Source of the DNA: Stomorhina lunata
Taxonomy: Eukaryota; Arthropoda; Insecta; Diptera; Rhiniidae
DNA: 64,000 bases
Assembly: GCA_933228675.1 (NCBI GenBank)
Contig: OW121741.1
Span: forward strand, 18,341,510 to 18,405,509
Reading direction: 5' to 3'
Below the pieces are notes generated by a model, which was given only the letters and a program-made list of their open reading frames with translations, ran no database searches and was not told where the DNA came from. Position 1 is the stretch's first letter, and each line of letters starts with the position of its first letter. Below are positions 1 through 9,859 of this stretch, in pieces. Position numbers and translations under genes: made by a program.

Positions 1-250
1 GTTTGGACTACAGTCAAGTGATTTCGTTGAAAGATTCGATCGTAATATTGATCATAGTCATATTCTGAATGGAAGCTATAGTTTTGATCTTCTCTTGATC
101 TTAATAATGGTCTCAATTCCAGTTTCACAGTTTCGTACTTAGTAGTAATTATTGTTCTGATTTTAGCCCATACAAATTGATAATTGCAGCGATCATATCA
201 CCGATATTACAATAGTCTCGACATTTTCAGATCAGGGTTTCGATAAAAGG
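1..250. repeat. Degenerate GATC-rich minisatellite
   Basis: Short motifs of the type GATCATAGT and GATCGTAAT recur every 10-20 bp with heavy divergence. The same style of sequence returns at 2160-2300 and 5860-6340, so these stretches look like one decayed simple-repeat family. No coding signal is visible. Confidence 0.6.
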
Positions 251-259
251 CTCGTTTTC

Positions 260-1735
260 AAAAACTACTTCGAGATCATTGTCTTTGCTAAAGCATAGAT
301 GCGATAAATTCAATAAAACTATTGCAAAATCCCCAAAATAATAAAGTGGTCGTGCCTAAGATCTATACTGCGATCTTCACCGCTCACCCTATATTTTGAA
401 CTAATTAGAGATCATTGGTTTTACTACAACATAAATACGATCATTTCAAAAAATCTATTTCAAAATCCCCAAAATAATTAAGTGATCGTGTCTAAGATCT
501 ATAATGCGATCTTCACTGCTCACCCTTTACTACGGCGCAGATACAATATTTTCAAAAAATCTATTGCAAAATCCATAAAATAATAAAGTGATCGTATCTA
601 AGATCTATACTGCGATCTTCACTGCTCACCCTATATTTTCCACTAATTAGAGATCATTGCTTTTACTACAGCATAAATACGATCATTTCAAAAAATCTAT
701 TTCAAAATCCCCAAAATAATAAAGTGATCGTGTATAAGATCTATACAGCAATCTTCACCGCTCACCCTATATTTTCAACTTATTAGAGATCATTGTCTTT
801 ACTACAGCGCAGATACGATATTTTCAAAAAAATATATTTCAAAATTTCTCAAAATAAGAAAGTGATCGTGTCTAAGATCTATACAGCGATCTTCACCGCT
901 CACCCTATATTTTCAACTAATTAGAGATCATTGTCTTTACTACGGCACAGATACGATATTTTCAAAAAATCTATTTCAAAATCTCCAAAATAATTAAGTG
1001 ATCGTGTCTAAGATCCATACTGAGATCTTCACCGCTCACCCTATATTTTCAACTAATTAGAGAGAATTGTCTTTACTACAGCACAGATACGATATTTTCA
1101 AAAAAATCTATTTCAAAATTTCTCAAAATAAGAAAGTGATCGTGTCTAAGATCTATACAGCGATCTTCACCGCTCACCCTATATTTTCAACTAATTAGAG
1201 ATCATTGTCTTTACTTCAGCACAGATACGATATTTTCAAAAAATCTATTTCAAAATCCTTAAAATAATTAAGTGATCGTGTCTAAGATCCATACTGAGAT
1301 CTTCACCGCTCACCCTATATTTTCAACTAATTAGAGATCATTGTCTTTACTACAGCGCAGATACGATATTTTCAAAAAAATCTATTTCAAAATTTCTCAA
1401 AATAAGAAAGTGATCGTGTCTAAGATCTATACAGCGATCTTCACTGCTCACCCTATATTTTCAACTAATTAGAGATCATTATCTTTACTTCAGCACAGAT
1501 ACGATATTTTTAAAAAATCTATTTCAAAATTCCCAAAATAAGAAAGTGATCGTGTCTAAGATCCATACTGAGATCTTCACCGCTCACCCTATATTTTCAA
1601 CTAATTAGAGATCATTGTCTTTACTTCAGCACAGATACGATATTTTTAAAAAATCTATTTCAAAATTTCTCAAAATAAGAAAGTGATCGTGTCTAAGATC
1701 TATACAGCGATCTTCACCGCTCACCCTATATTTTC
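260..1735. repeat. 137-bp tandem satellite array, about 11 units
   Basis: The phrase GCTCACCCT, preceded by GATCTTCAC, recurs at about 381, 517, 623, 759, 897, 1033, 1171, 1307, 1445, 1581 and 1718. Spacing is 136-138 bp, except one 106-bp unit that has lost about 30 bp (517-623). From about 760 onward two unit types alternate. One has CCATACTGAGATC and a 136-bp spacing; the other has CTATACAGCGATC with TTTCTCAAAATAAGAAAG and a 138-bp spacing. This gives a dimeric higher-order unit of about 274 bp. The right edge is sharp, near 1735. Confidence 0.93.
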
Positions 1736-2340
1736 ATAATCATTAATGTCCAAGCATTTTTTATGTGTACGAGTATTTTTTTTGATATTTTCTATATGAA
1801 ATTCGGTTAAGGTTATTGTACCTTTAATTTATTGGTATTTATTTCATTTTTTTTTTTCAATTTTTGTCAGTTTTTATTTTTAATTCATTAGTATGCTGTT
1901 TTTTCCAACTGTTCTTTTGGTTTTCTTTTTTTTTTTCTTATTTATGTATAATTTTATTTTCGTATACAAATTTTTATATGTTATATATAAAAAATGATAT
2001 GTATTTTTATATTATTGTTACTTTTTGGCTGCTTTTTTTTAAATTAAATACTATATTTTATCTGTTAGGTCGTTGACATTTTTTTCTTTCTTTTAATGAT
2101 TATTGGAATATTTTGGCGTATTGGTTTGGTTGGTTGGACTATTGTTCGAAATAGTTATGGCTACTTAGTTACGAGGGGAGTAGCGATCGTATTGAAAATG
2201 AATGTTATGAAATAATAAATGATTTAATTATTGAAATGTCACGATCGTAGTTACAATCTTGGCGAAGATCATGGTCTTGATCATACACTCTAACATAGAT
2301 ATGATCTGTTATGTTTATAGAATAATATTTTCTTACTTCG
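1736..2340. other. T-rich intergenic stretch, no gene seen
   Basis: AT-rich DNA with many poly-T runs up to about 2100, then a few degenerate GATC motifs (2180-2300) like those at the start of the window. The open frame at 1864-2076 is a phenylalanine-rich read-through of T runs and is not supported as a gene. Confidence 0.5.
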
Positions 2341-2344
2341 ATTA

Positions 2345-2990
2345 ATTTTTCTTGCCCACTCAAAAAAAAATCCGGCCTATTTTATCCATCCGTCACACCT
2401 TAATATACTGCCAAAATTTCAGAAAAATCGGGCCTCTCGGTCACCTATATTTGTAATTTTTAATATATGAGTTATATGGCAGGGGTCACGCCCCCTTGAG
2501 ATTTCAAGAAAAAACCTAGCCTATCTTAACCACCGGTCACACCATACCTCACTGTCAAAATTTCAGGAATGTTAGTATAACTTTATTTACATTTCGAAAA
2601 TCATCAAAATCAATTTACCCAGTCATAGGTATTGTATTTGTAACGGGGAAGGGGCCATCCCCTGCTCCGATCCTTTTAATTTTTTTCTGAAGTACGGCCA
2701 TTGGTAGTGAATTTACTTTCGTTAAGTTTGAAGTTTATAACTTTTATGGTTTATCAAATTTAATGAAAAATACTAAATTTTGCACCATTCGGTCCACTTT
2801 TTACGCTATTTGGGCCCTTTCTGGACCACCTTAAGGGAATGATCTATCTAATTTCAAAATTTCATCAAAATCGGTCAAACCGTTTAGGAGGCAACCTCTT
2901 TCAAACAAACAAATAAACCAATAAACAAATAAACAAACAAACTTACAAACACATTTATAATATATATATATATAGATATATAGATAACTA
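2345..2990 (+). mobile_element. Decayed dispersed retroposon with 3'-tail-like end
   Basis: The segment has the look of a dispersed insect repeat. Two paragraph-like copies of 'CCGGTCACACC...CAAAATTTCAG' lie at about 2390-2420 and 2530-2570. It ends with TTCATCAAAATCGGTCAAAC (about 2860-2880) and CGTTTAGGAGG, followed by AAACAAATAAAC repeats and a TA tract. From general knowledge, 'TTCATCAAAATCGGT..A.CCGTTT' followed by simple repeats is common at 3' ends of insect non-LTR elements and their SINE-like derivatives. No coding part remains, so the clade cannot be assigned. Confidence 0.5.
2905..2990. repeat. AAACAAATA / TATATAGA simple repeats
   Basis: Imperfect AAAC/AAATAAAC repeats (about 2905-2950) run into a short TA/TATAGA tract (about 2958-2990). 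This fits the simple-repeat tail of the preceding retroposon-like segment. Confidence 0.75.
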
Positions 2991-3039
2991 GCTATACACT
3001 GAGCGCGTTGCTGTGGCTCCAGCTAAAATAAATTAGAAG

Positions 3040-3485
3040 GAATGTGATTAGAAACCTTGCTAAAGATCATAGCATGATCAAATGCACAATTTACGACTCA
3101 ATTAATTTTGACTCAATTAATTAAGATTTGGCGCCATCTGGCGAAAATTTGTCGCACCAACTTAAAACCTTTGTCGACTCATGCTTAACAACTTTGGAAA
3201 AGATAATATCATGATCAAGTGCACAGTTTATGATTTAATTAATTTTGAGTAATTTTCGGTGGCGCCACCTGTTGGGAATTGGTCATACGAACTTAGAAAC
3301 CCTAGTCGGCTCATGCGAAACAACTTTGCAAAATATCGCAGCATGATCAAATTAATAGTTTACGATTAAATTCAATTTGAGTAATTTTCAGTGGCGCCAC
3401 CTGTCGGAACTTGGTCATACCAACTTGGTAGTGTTCGTCGGTTCATGCGCAACGACTTTGATAAAGATCATTATAAGATCAAATT
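3040..3485. repeat. Minisatellite of about 135 bp, 3.5 copies
   Basis: CATGATCAA recurs at 3073, 3210 and 3342, with a decayed version near 3470. Each unit also holds a GGCGCCA(C/T)CTG motif, a 'GGTCATAC(G/C)AACTT' segment and 'CGGCTCATGCG.AACAACTTTG'. Unit spacing is about 137, 132 and 128 bp. The GGCGCCATCT motif appears once more at 5271, beside the DUF7869-like fragment. Confidence 0.8.
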
Positions 3486-4252
3486 TTCATATATATAGAA
3501 GAAGATAATTAATAGAGTGCATACAATATATGGAAACTGTTTTATATTTTATATAAAAAATTTCCATGGATTTTGGAAAAAAGACACTAATTTGTTGAAA
3601 AAAAATAGGATAAATGAAGAACCACTTAAACGATTTTGAGCAAACTTCACATAAACCATCTACTAAATAGTCCAAACAAAGTCTAAACATTTGGTTTGGA
3701 TAGGTGAGCCCGTTCTTGAGTTTTAGAGTTACAATGAAAAATGACATTTTTCATATCTGTGGTAATATGGAAGAGCAGCTTAAGTCGACATAAGAGAGAA
3801 TTGAGTTAAGGCGTTTATTGCATTGCCGAACCAAAGGCGCTTAAATTTGTTAAGTATTAAAAATATCGGATGTTTTTATGTTATGTACGTTTACTTTTTA
3901 TCTTAAGTTTTCTGAAGCAATAATGCATTGATCAAATCAACTTATGTACACATATTTTTGTGTACATATTCATATTTGTCTTTCATCATATAATGATTTC
4001 GCTTAACTTTACTTAAGCTGTTTGAAAGTTGACCTTAAAAAAGATCCTTATTTTCAAACAACTTTTGTTTACACAAAACTACACAATATATACAGAACCG
4101 CTTACAGTTACTTAAGGTCCAGTTCAACGCAAATTTCAGTTTCGAAAAAGAGTTTAAGTAGAAATAACGTAAAACCTTCTAAATTTAACAATATATATTT
4201 TTTTAATATTCATTCTTTTTCTCCAATAAACATGTTACGAATATATTAATTC
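3486..4252. other. AT-rich stretch with no recognised feature
   Basis: Unique-looking AT-rich DNA between the minisatellite and the TIR element. The minus-strand frame at 3487-3747 shows no domain or codon signal that I recognise. Confidence 0.4.
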
Positions 4253-4294
4253 ATATGAGGGGCTTGGAGCACAAGGGATCTAAGTGACTTTTTT
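4253..4294 (+). repeat. Left terminal inverted repeat
   Basis: Begins ATATGAGGGGCTTGGAGCAC and pairs with 5721-5762 over about 42 bp. The two mismatches lie in the ACAAGGG(A/G)TCTAAGTG(A/C)C segment. Confidence 0.85.
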
Positions 4295-4576
4295 CTAATA
4301 ATGTGAAATGAAAGGTTAAAGTTAAATTGCAATAAAAAATGTTGGATGCTGTGTGGATTATTATTTTTTAATGAGTAGAGATCTTGAGATATATTTTTAA
4401 CTGATTATTTAAAAAAATACCATATTCTGCATTTGCAAATATCCAAAAATTACTCTTGAATTACTCCAACTTTTTTTTAATTTTTAAATAATTTTACTTG
4501 TACCCCAAAATAATGTTATATGTTATATGTAACGTCTTAAAAGAAAACAACAAGGATTTAATTTTTAAAACAATAT

Positions 4577-4582
4577 TTTATT
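4577..4582 (-). other. Poly(A) signal AATAAA
   Basis: AATAAA on the minus strand lies 35-40 nt beyond the TAA stop of the DUF7869-like frame. That is a normal place for a 3' end signal and supports the frame having once been expressed. Confidence 0.5.
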
Positions 4583-4616
4583 AAGAAACGTATTTAAGGT
4601 TGCTTTGTTAGATTTT

Positions 4617-5222
4617 TTAGTCATCATAGTCAGATTCCATAACATCATCCGGCTCATCTTCATCCTCACTTATGCTTTCGATGCTTTCCGGATTTACATC
4701 CATTCCATCATGAGGAAGTGCTTTGAACCATTCGTGGTAAACTGGTGGTATATAGCAAAGAAGATCTTGAAGGTTCTTGAACTTATTAAATTTGATAGGT
4801 TTAACACTTTGTTTTGCAGGAAGTTGTGGGAGTAACTGCATGTCTCGGCCAACATTTTTAGCTTTTAAATTTACTGTGGTGAAGTCTTCTTTCGAAAGAT
4901 CATCTTTGTATGAGAGGTTCCAGGGGTCATCCTTTTCAAAGTGTAACCATTGCATTTTTCGGATACCCGGAACGCTTTTTGTGAAATATCTTTGAATTGG
5001 CTCAAGAGATATGAAGTCCTCATTTTGCATTGGTACTACAGTAAATTTTTTACTTGATTTAGCTACAAGCTTCTCCCAATCTTGAGGTACATAAACCAGA
5101 GAGTTCATTCTTTTTGTAATTTCTATAATTCCAAAATTTTGGTCACATTCCATAAATGAGTGCCCAGAGAGTAAAAATGTATGATCTACTTTTTTGATAT
5201 GGGTATTTCTAATAACATACAA
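4617..5222 (-). pseudogene. DUF7869-like protein, C-terminal part (N-terminus missing)
   Basis: The frame is open for about 200 codons but has no ATG at its 5' end. It opens at a TTG just after an in-frame stop, so what remains is a last exon or a truncated copy. A possible splice acceptor AG is at 5209-5210 (minus strand). Visible landmarks are KVDHTFLLSGHSFMECDQNF (about residues 11-30) followed by GIIE, then YVPQDWEKL (about 44-52), then DLLCYIPPVYHEWFKAL (about 153-169), and an acidic tail ending DYDD. From memory of the family, a GH[ST]...D..FG.IE block, a YVPQDW block and an 'LL.YIPP..H.F' block mark a multicopy family of uncharacterised insect and other animal proteins with DUF7869. 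Complete members carry an upstream SDNC..QNKN motif, absent here. I infer an RNase H-like fold, possibly transposon-encoded. The surrounding TIRs support mobility. Confidence 0.6.
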
Positions 5223-5270
5223 CAGTTACATACAGCAGTTACCGCTCAATTGACCAATATGTAGAACTTT

Positions 5271-5420
5271 GGCGCCATCTATCGAACGAAAATAGAACTC
5301 CACACAAACGCTGCTCACGTCATATATAATACACAGGTTAATTTTGGTCCAATTCGGTGCATTAGTTTTTGAGTTTACTTATTAGAAATAAACATGATTA
5401 ATTTGTTAATGTAAGTAGAT
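5271..5420. other. Short dispersed-repeat-like segment upstream of the DUF7869 fragment
   Basis: It contains TTGGCGCCATCTATCGAACG and a following 'TTTTGGTCCAATTCGGTGCATTAGTTTTTGAGTT' style segment that reads like a dispersed insect repeat. Its abrupt junction with the coding frame at about 5225 suggests the 5' part of the gene was lost or replaced here. Confidence 0.35.
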
Positions 5421-5534
5421 TTAATAATGAATTAATTTACAAATTATCTTATACAAAGTCCAGGTAAATTTTAGCTCAAAACTTTTCTTTGACCCAAGTA
5501 CATAGTCCATGTGAAACATTAATTTTAAAATTTT

Positions 5535-5582
5535 GTTGGAGCACAAGGGGTTCAAGTGCACATATACCCCTTGTGCTCCAAC
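5535..5582. repeat. Internal inverted repeat of the TIR motif
   Basis: GTTGGAGCACAAGGGG (5535-5550) and its exact reverse complement (5567-5582) are separated by 16 bp. The same GGAGCACAAGGGG motif forms the outer TIRs, so this is probably a junction between two related element ends facing each other. Confidence 0.85.
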
Positions 5583-5720
5583 CAAAACAGGTATTTTAGT
5601 TGGCAAGTTTAGATATGGTCGCCATATCTCACTATTGGATGGCAATCTCACTTCCACCTTTTATGCTCCAAATTTCCCTGTACTTCACGAACTAATTCCA
5701 CATGCTAACTCAATTTTTTT

Positions 5721-5762
5721 AAAAAAGGCACTTAGACCCCTTGTGCTCCAAGCCCCTCATAT
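5721..5762 (-). repeat. Right terminal inverted repeat
   Basis: Reverse complement of 4253-4294 with two mismatches. It ends CCCCTTGTGCTCCAAGCCCC then TCATAT. Confidence 0.85.
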
Positions 5763-5859
5763 ATTATTCGCAGAAATCAAGCAGAAGAAAACTTACACAA
5801 AATTGATGATATCCCTAAACTTAAATTTTTGACTTAAGCTATTCTTCCATATTGCCACA

Positions 5860-6340
5860 GAATCATCTGGATCACTGTTTCGATCATAGTTTTGTGTTTT
5901 ATATTGATGATAGTTTCATAGTTTCTATAATTGCCTCGATCATATTCTTGATCACAGCCTCAATCATTATATCGTTTTTAGTATATATTTTATTCGCTAT
6001 CATAGTTTTCATATCAGACAATGTTCTGTTTAATATACTTAATCATGAGCTATGGCATTAACTCGATCATAGTCACCATAAGCCACCTGACCAAAGACAA
6101 GAGCATAGTATTCGTCATAATCGCAGTTTCACTTGTAATCATGATCTTGGTCTTATTTATAGTTTGATCAATTTCCTAGCGATCGTGGTCTTAATCACAC
6201 CTTGATAGAGTCTCGGTTATTCTTTTGATTATATTATTGTTTATAATTAATTGATTATAATTTAAGATAGGACTATTATCTTACTCTCGATCGTAGTCGA
6301 GATCATAGTCTAGATTATAGTTTCGATTACTATAATATGG
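5860..6340. repeat. Degenerate GATCATAGTT/C minisatellite
   Basis: Units such as TCGATCATAGT, GTAATCATGATC and GATCGTAGTCGAGATC recur with strong divergence. This is the same simple-repeat style as 1-250 and 2160-2300. It abuts the retrotransposon fragment at 6340. Confidence 0.6.
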
Positions 6341-7470
6341 TCTAAAGCCACAAGGTTTCCTTGGTCGTCCATGAAGTAGAAGATGCAACTGCCAAAACCT
6401 TTCAATTGGTATTTAACTTTTTGGTAAAATTTACGCACTTCATTACGACTCTTATACATCTCAATTTCCTCAAACTTACGTTACGTTTCTCTTCGCTCTT
6501 TTTCCCTCGATATCTCTCTAAAATTCGACGAGTAACTACTGACTGCAGAGTTGCCCTGTATTCTGCATTTTTCTCAGCAGTGGCATTTCGGCACTCCTCG
6601 TCATATTAAGGGTTTTTATGAAGAGGGGTTTGAACCCTATTACAGATTTTTCAGCAATTTTAATGGAGTTGCCAACATGTTACCATAGAGTACTGATGTG
6701 GTTGGAACTAGATATATTTCCTCCGTGTAATTGAGATGTTCGTTGCGAGTAATAAGTGGCAATTTGATGAGATTGTAGCTTGGTGATGTTTTATTTCGTT
6801 TGCACCTTCATCTGTATGTTCCGCGACATACTCAGACGTGTTCTTATCTTGACTGCAACAAGGTTATGATCGGAGTCCATATTGGCTCCTCGAATTCTAC
6901 GTACGTCCAATGCACTTAATGAGTGCCTTCCGCCAACTTCAATATGGTCTATCTGATTTTTTTGTTATTTGTTCGCTTTGTGGATTTAAAGGTGTCGAAA
7001 CCTGGTACTGCTCACTACCAAATCAACCTTAAACCATGTTACGTTGTGGAGGCTGAATTTTCCAACAGTGGGCTCAAAGTCACATTTCCACCCAATATTT
7101 TCCTTAATATCAGCCAGTATTATTTTGCTTGATCATAAAAGGCTTCTTTTGTATCATTATCTTTCTCCTCTGTGAGAGCGTGAGCACAAATCAGGTTCAG
7201 ATGGAAGTACTTTGCTTTGATTTGTATTGTCGCTATAATTTCGTTTACTGGAATAAACCTGGAAACAAGATTTCGCATTTCTACTCCTACTTCCCAAGCA
7301 CTCTAATGACAATACCTTTTTTGGCTACGCCGTGGCCATTACATCTCAATTCCTAGACAACAGTCATCACACTTACATCACACTTATATACATCAAAAAT
7401 TTTCATCAACTCGATCAAATCACCTCCCCTGTAAAGGGTCTTTGGCCCTACTGTATCAGCAAAAAGCATT
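6340..7470 (-). pseudogene. Non-LTR retrotransposon fragment: endonuclease domain and linker (RTE/'craniofacial development protein 2'-like)
   Basis: Read on the minus strand, with frameshifts, the order is that of an EEP endonuclease. At about 7450 comes a DLIELMKIFDVYKCDV-like start. At 7200-7260 comes IPVNEIIATIQIKAKYFHL and a CAHALTEEKD strand. At 6840-6970 comes NQIDHIEVGGRHSLS followed by RGANMDSDHNL, the C-terminal SDH block. At 6340-6600 comes a basic linker with YDEECRNATAEKNAEYRATL and SRNEVRKFYQKVKYQL, usual between endonuclease and reverse transcriptase in this group. The reverse transcriptase would lie below 6340 but is replaced by minisatellite. Many stops and indels make it non-functional. 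The clade is judged from remembered family resemblance. A second copy of the same element is at 9860-10805. Confidence 0.8.
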
Positions 7471-7660
7471 TGTCGCTTTAATATTTACGCCAGCTTTATC
7501 GCCTAAGTCTGCAATGAAAGAGTCCATGAAATCCATAGTGTTACCACAGAAGCAAAAAGCATCAGTCGCTTTAATTTAAGCTTCTAAGTCGGCTAATATG
7601 TACGTCAGTCTTATCGCCTAGGTCTTTAAAGAAATAAGAGCCCAGAGTTAGTCTCCTACT
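7459..7660. repeat. Tandem duplication of about 93 bp
   Basis: GCAAAAAGCA followed by GTCGCTTTAAT and TACG(C/T)CAG(C/T)(T/C)TTATCGCCTA occurs at 7459 and again at 7552. This is a two-copy diverged duplication just upstream (minus-strand sense) of the endonuclease fragment, and possibly part of its 5' region. Confidence 0.65.
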
Positions 7661-8230
7661 ATACGAAAGAGCACAAGTAACTCTTATCAACCTATCCTTC
7701 GAAGTAGAAGCTTGCAAGTGGCTCTAATTCTTTCGAAGTTTCGAAGATAGTATTGCTAACATAGCAGACTTTGCAGGTATGTTTCTGTGGCCCGGTATCC
7801 ACTTACATTCATAAAAGGCATTAATATAGAACTGCGATAATCCAGAGCTAGTGCGAAAGATAGAATCCAAAGACTAAGGGGCAACTTGTAATACTGATGT
7901 GAGGACATTACGTCTCAGCCAATTATTCTACTTTCTTAATGATCAGAATTTTAGCCTGAAAACACTGAAATGATATGTTGACCTTTAACCGATATTTCGA
8001 TCACATTCACGAACCTTAAAAACTCCTTATATTGATCAGTTTTGATCTTCCTATACACTCGGTATACTCTCTCTTGTATGGGACTTTTCAAAACGACCAT
8101 ACGGCCAAGCAATGTATGGAAGTGCAACATCTTTATATCATAGAGTCTTTGCTTCAAGTGACCCCAAATCCCACCTGCCTAACCTATTGACAAATAAAAT
8201 GTAACCCCTAATCTCATATGAGCAAACAAA
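7660..8230. other. No recognised gene
   Basis: Mixed-composition DNA that may be more decayed transposon. The minus-strand frame at 7951-8157 has a plausible-looking composition, but I recognise no family in it. Confidence 0.35.
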
Positions 8231-9280
8231 AATAAAAAAAAAAAACTATGTTTAGAATCTCCCAAAACAATAGCGAATAAATTAAACGAAAACTAGCAAT
8301 AAATTATTTAGCCCAGCAACAACAACAAAGCCCACGATGTCGATGATAATGAAGACGACAACAATAATTTTTATTATACGAGAAATATTTAATAAATAAA
8401 AGTAGACAATGAATCAAACAAAAAAATGTGAACAATTAATAATAAAAATTAAAACCAGACTAAACAACGAGACCGAGAAGGAAAACAAAGAAGAAGAAAT
8501 ATCAACCACCAACAACAAAACGCTAACGACTTTGACGACGATAACAAAATCGTCATCATTATCATCTTTTTGTATTTTTTGAATAGCGAACGACGACAAT
8601 GATGAAAGCAACGTCATAATCTTCTTTCAAGTCTTGTATGTATTTTTGCTCCCTCTATTTATTTGAAAATCGAGTCATAGCCGAGCACAAAGACCCAACA
8701 ACAACAATAGCAACAACCACAACAACGAAATCATCATCATCAGCAGCCGCAGCCGAGACACAAAAAAAGGACGACCTTCAAGTAATGTTGAATTTGTGTA
8801 CGCAAACGACCTTGCTAAGGAAACAAAAACATACACTCGCACACATTCGTAAAAATACAAAACAAACAAAAAAATAAAAAAACAACAAATCTAAAACACG
8901 AAGTCAATTCGGTTCTCTAGAATGGGATGTGTACAATAAGAACAACAAAAAACATACATACGAGTATATCAAGTGTTAGAATGAGGGAGTATGAGTAAAA
9001 GAGATAGATAGTCTTATATAGGCAGACAGACAGACCTACTCACCGATAGACAGACAGACAGAAGACAATAAGGGAAGAATAAAAAGAATGAAAGAATTTT
9101 ATTCTTCGTGGTCTTTAAGAAATTATGACGAAGCTTTCAATGCTCCCCCAAAACAAAAAACATGCAAAATTACCAAAACGAAATCGCAGCAAAGTGCGCA
9201 TTGAATTTTTTTAAACAGATTAAGAGCACGAGAAAAGAATATTAAGAGAAAATACAGAGAACACATTTTCATAAAGAGTT
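8230..9280. other. CAA/GACA microsatellite-rich stretch, possible unique regulatory DNA
   Basis: AAC/CAA, GAA and CATCAT triplet runs (8310-8560 and 8690-8760) give long frames on both strands (for example polythreonine/alanine forward and polyleucine reverse), which are composition artefacts. A GACA/CAGA tract lies at about 9020-9065. The texture resembles non-coding host DNA rather than transposon. Confidence 0.45.
9022..9066. repeat. CAGA/GACA microsatellite
   Basis: Interrupted CAGACAGACAGA runs at about 9022-9036 and 9048-9062. Confidence 0.85.
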
Positions 9281-9391
9281 GTCAACTTAGTGCTTTTAAA
9301 TTTTTTTTAGCGATTAAAATTGAATCAGTGCTTTTTTTGCACTGACTGTCCGGTCACTTGAAAAAGCTCTTAAGTCGATCATTATCTACAT

Positions 9392-9502
9392 ATGTCAGCC
9401 ATATATCCCATGGACAGGGCAAGTGTTTTATGGACTCCCCTCGGCGTCCAGCCAGTCCAGCCTTACAATCAGACAGTGTTCTGCCATGACGGACGCAAGT
9501 AA
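9392..9502 (+). CDS. Doubtful short first coding exon ending in a strong splice donor
   Basis: An ATG at 9392 opens 36 codons with unusually balanced composition for this window. The peptide starts MSAIYPMDRASVLWTPLG and continues with a Gln/Pro-rich VQPVQPYNQ and a CHDGRK end. The frame closes at once in AAG TAA, but that same spot reads GTAAGTAT, a near-ideal donor (GT at 9499-9500). If the donor is used, the exon is 9392-9498 with two bases carried over. An in-frame stop at 9371 means the ATG would be the start. The -3 base is C, not the preferred A. I recognise no gene from the peptide and no partner exon is visible, so this rests only on codon texture and the donor. Confidence 0.25.
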   Translation: MSAIYPMDRASVLWTPLGVQPVQPYNQTVFCHDGRK

Positions 9503-9525
9503 GTATACATCTGGCCTTGAAAGGT

Positions 9526-9553
9526 TATATAAAGTGTGATAGTCTGGTAATCA
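9526..9553 (+). promoter_or_regulatory. Weak core-promoter candidate (TATA plus Inr-like)
   Basis: TATATAAAG at 9526-9534 is followed 27 bp downstream by TCAGCC at 9551, a loose match to the insect initiator TCAGT. Both are short and such pairs are common by chance in AT-rich DNA. It competes with the exon reading just upstream. Confidence 0.15.
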
Positions 9554-9559
9554 GCCTCA

Positions 9560-9859
9560 CTTAGACTAAAGAAAGTAACAGACTTGTTGCAGACTTTGAA
9601 GGGATGGGAGTTTTTTGCTAGCCAAAATCGGAAAACTCCGATCCAATGTATTCCTTGTGGAGAGTTTTTATATTTAGGGATTCATGCTTATTTTCTTGCT
9701 GGGTCTTTTGAATGTCTAAAAGGTAGGAATGAAGTACAGATCGATGTAGGAATATATGGTTTTAAACTGTTTTAGAGTTCTTATCGAGTCTTGTGGCCAA
9801 TCTTAGGTGCAGTATGTGGTTATCCTAAAGAAAATTCCTTTGTTATAGCATTCTTTAAG
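9560..9859. other. No recognised feature
   Basis: The frame at 9584-9775 begins at TTG rather than ATG. I recognise no family in it. Confidence 0.3.

Larger units (their letters stand above)
4253..5762. mobile_element. TIR-bounded DNA-transposon-like element carrying a DUF7869-like fragment
   Basis: The two ends are a near-perfect inverted repeat of about 42 bp (4253-4294 and 5721-5762, two mismatches), starting ATATGAGGGGCTTGGAGCAC. The very ends, ATAT, are self-complementary, so the target duplication (ATAT, or TA/AT) cannot be separated from the TIR. Inside lies a minus-strand 199-codon frame matching the C-terminal part of an insect multicopy protein family, with its own poly(A) signal. 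A further inverted copy of the terminal motif sits at 5535-5582, so the element may be two nested or abutting relatives. The superfamily is not assigned: TIR plus this protein family is not a combination I know. Confidence 0.65.

Noticed and set aside
8414..8869. Leucine/valine-rich and threonine-rich frames on both strands
   Set aside because: They arise from AAC/CAA, GAC and CATCAT microsatellite DNA read on each strand.
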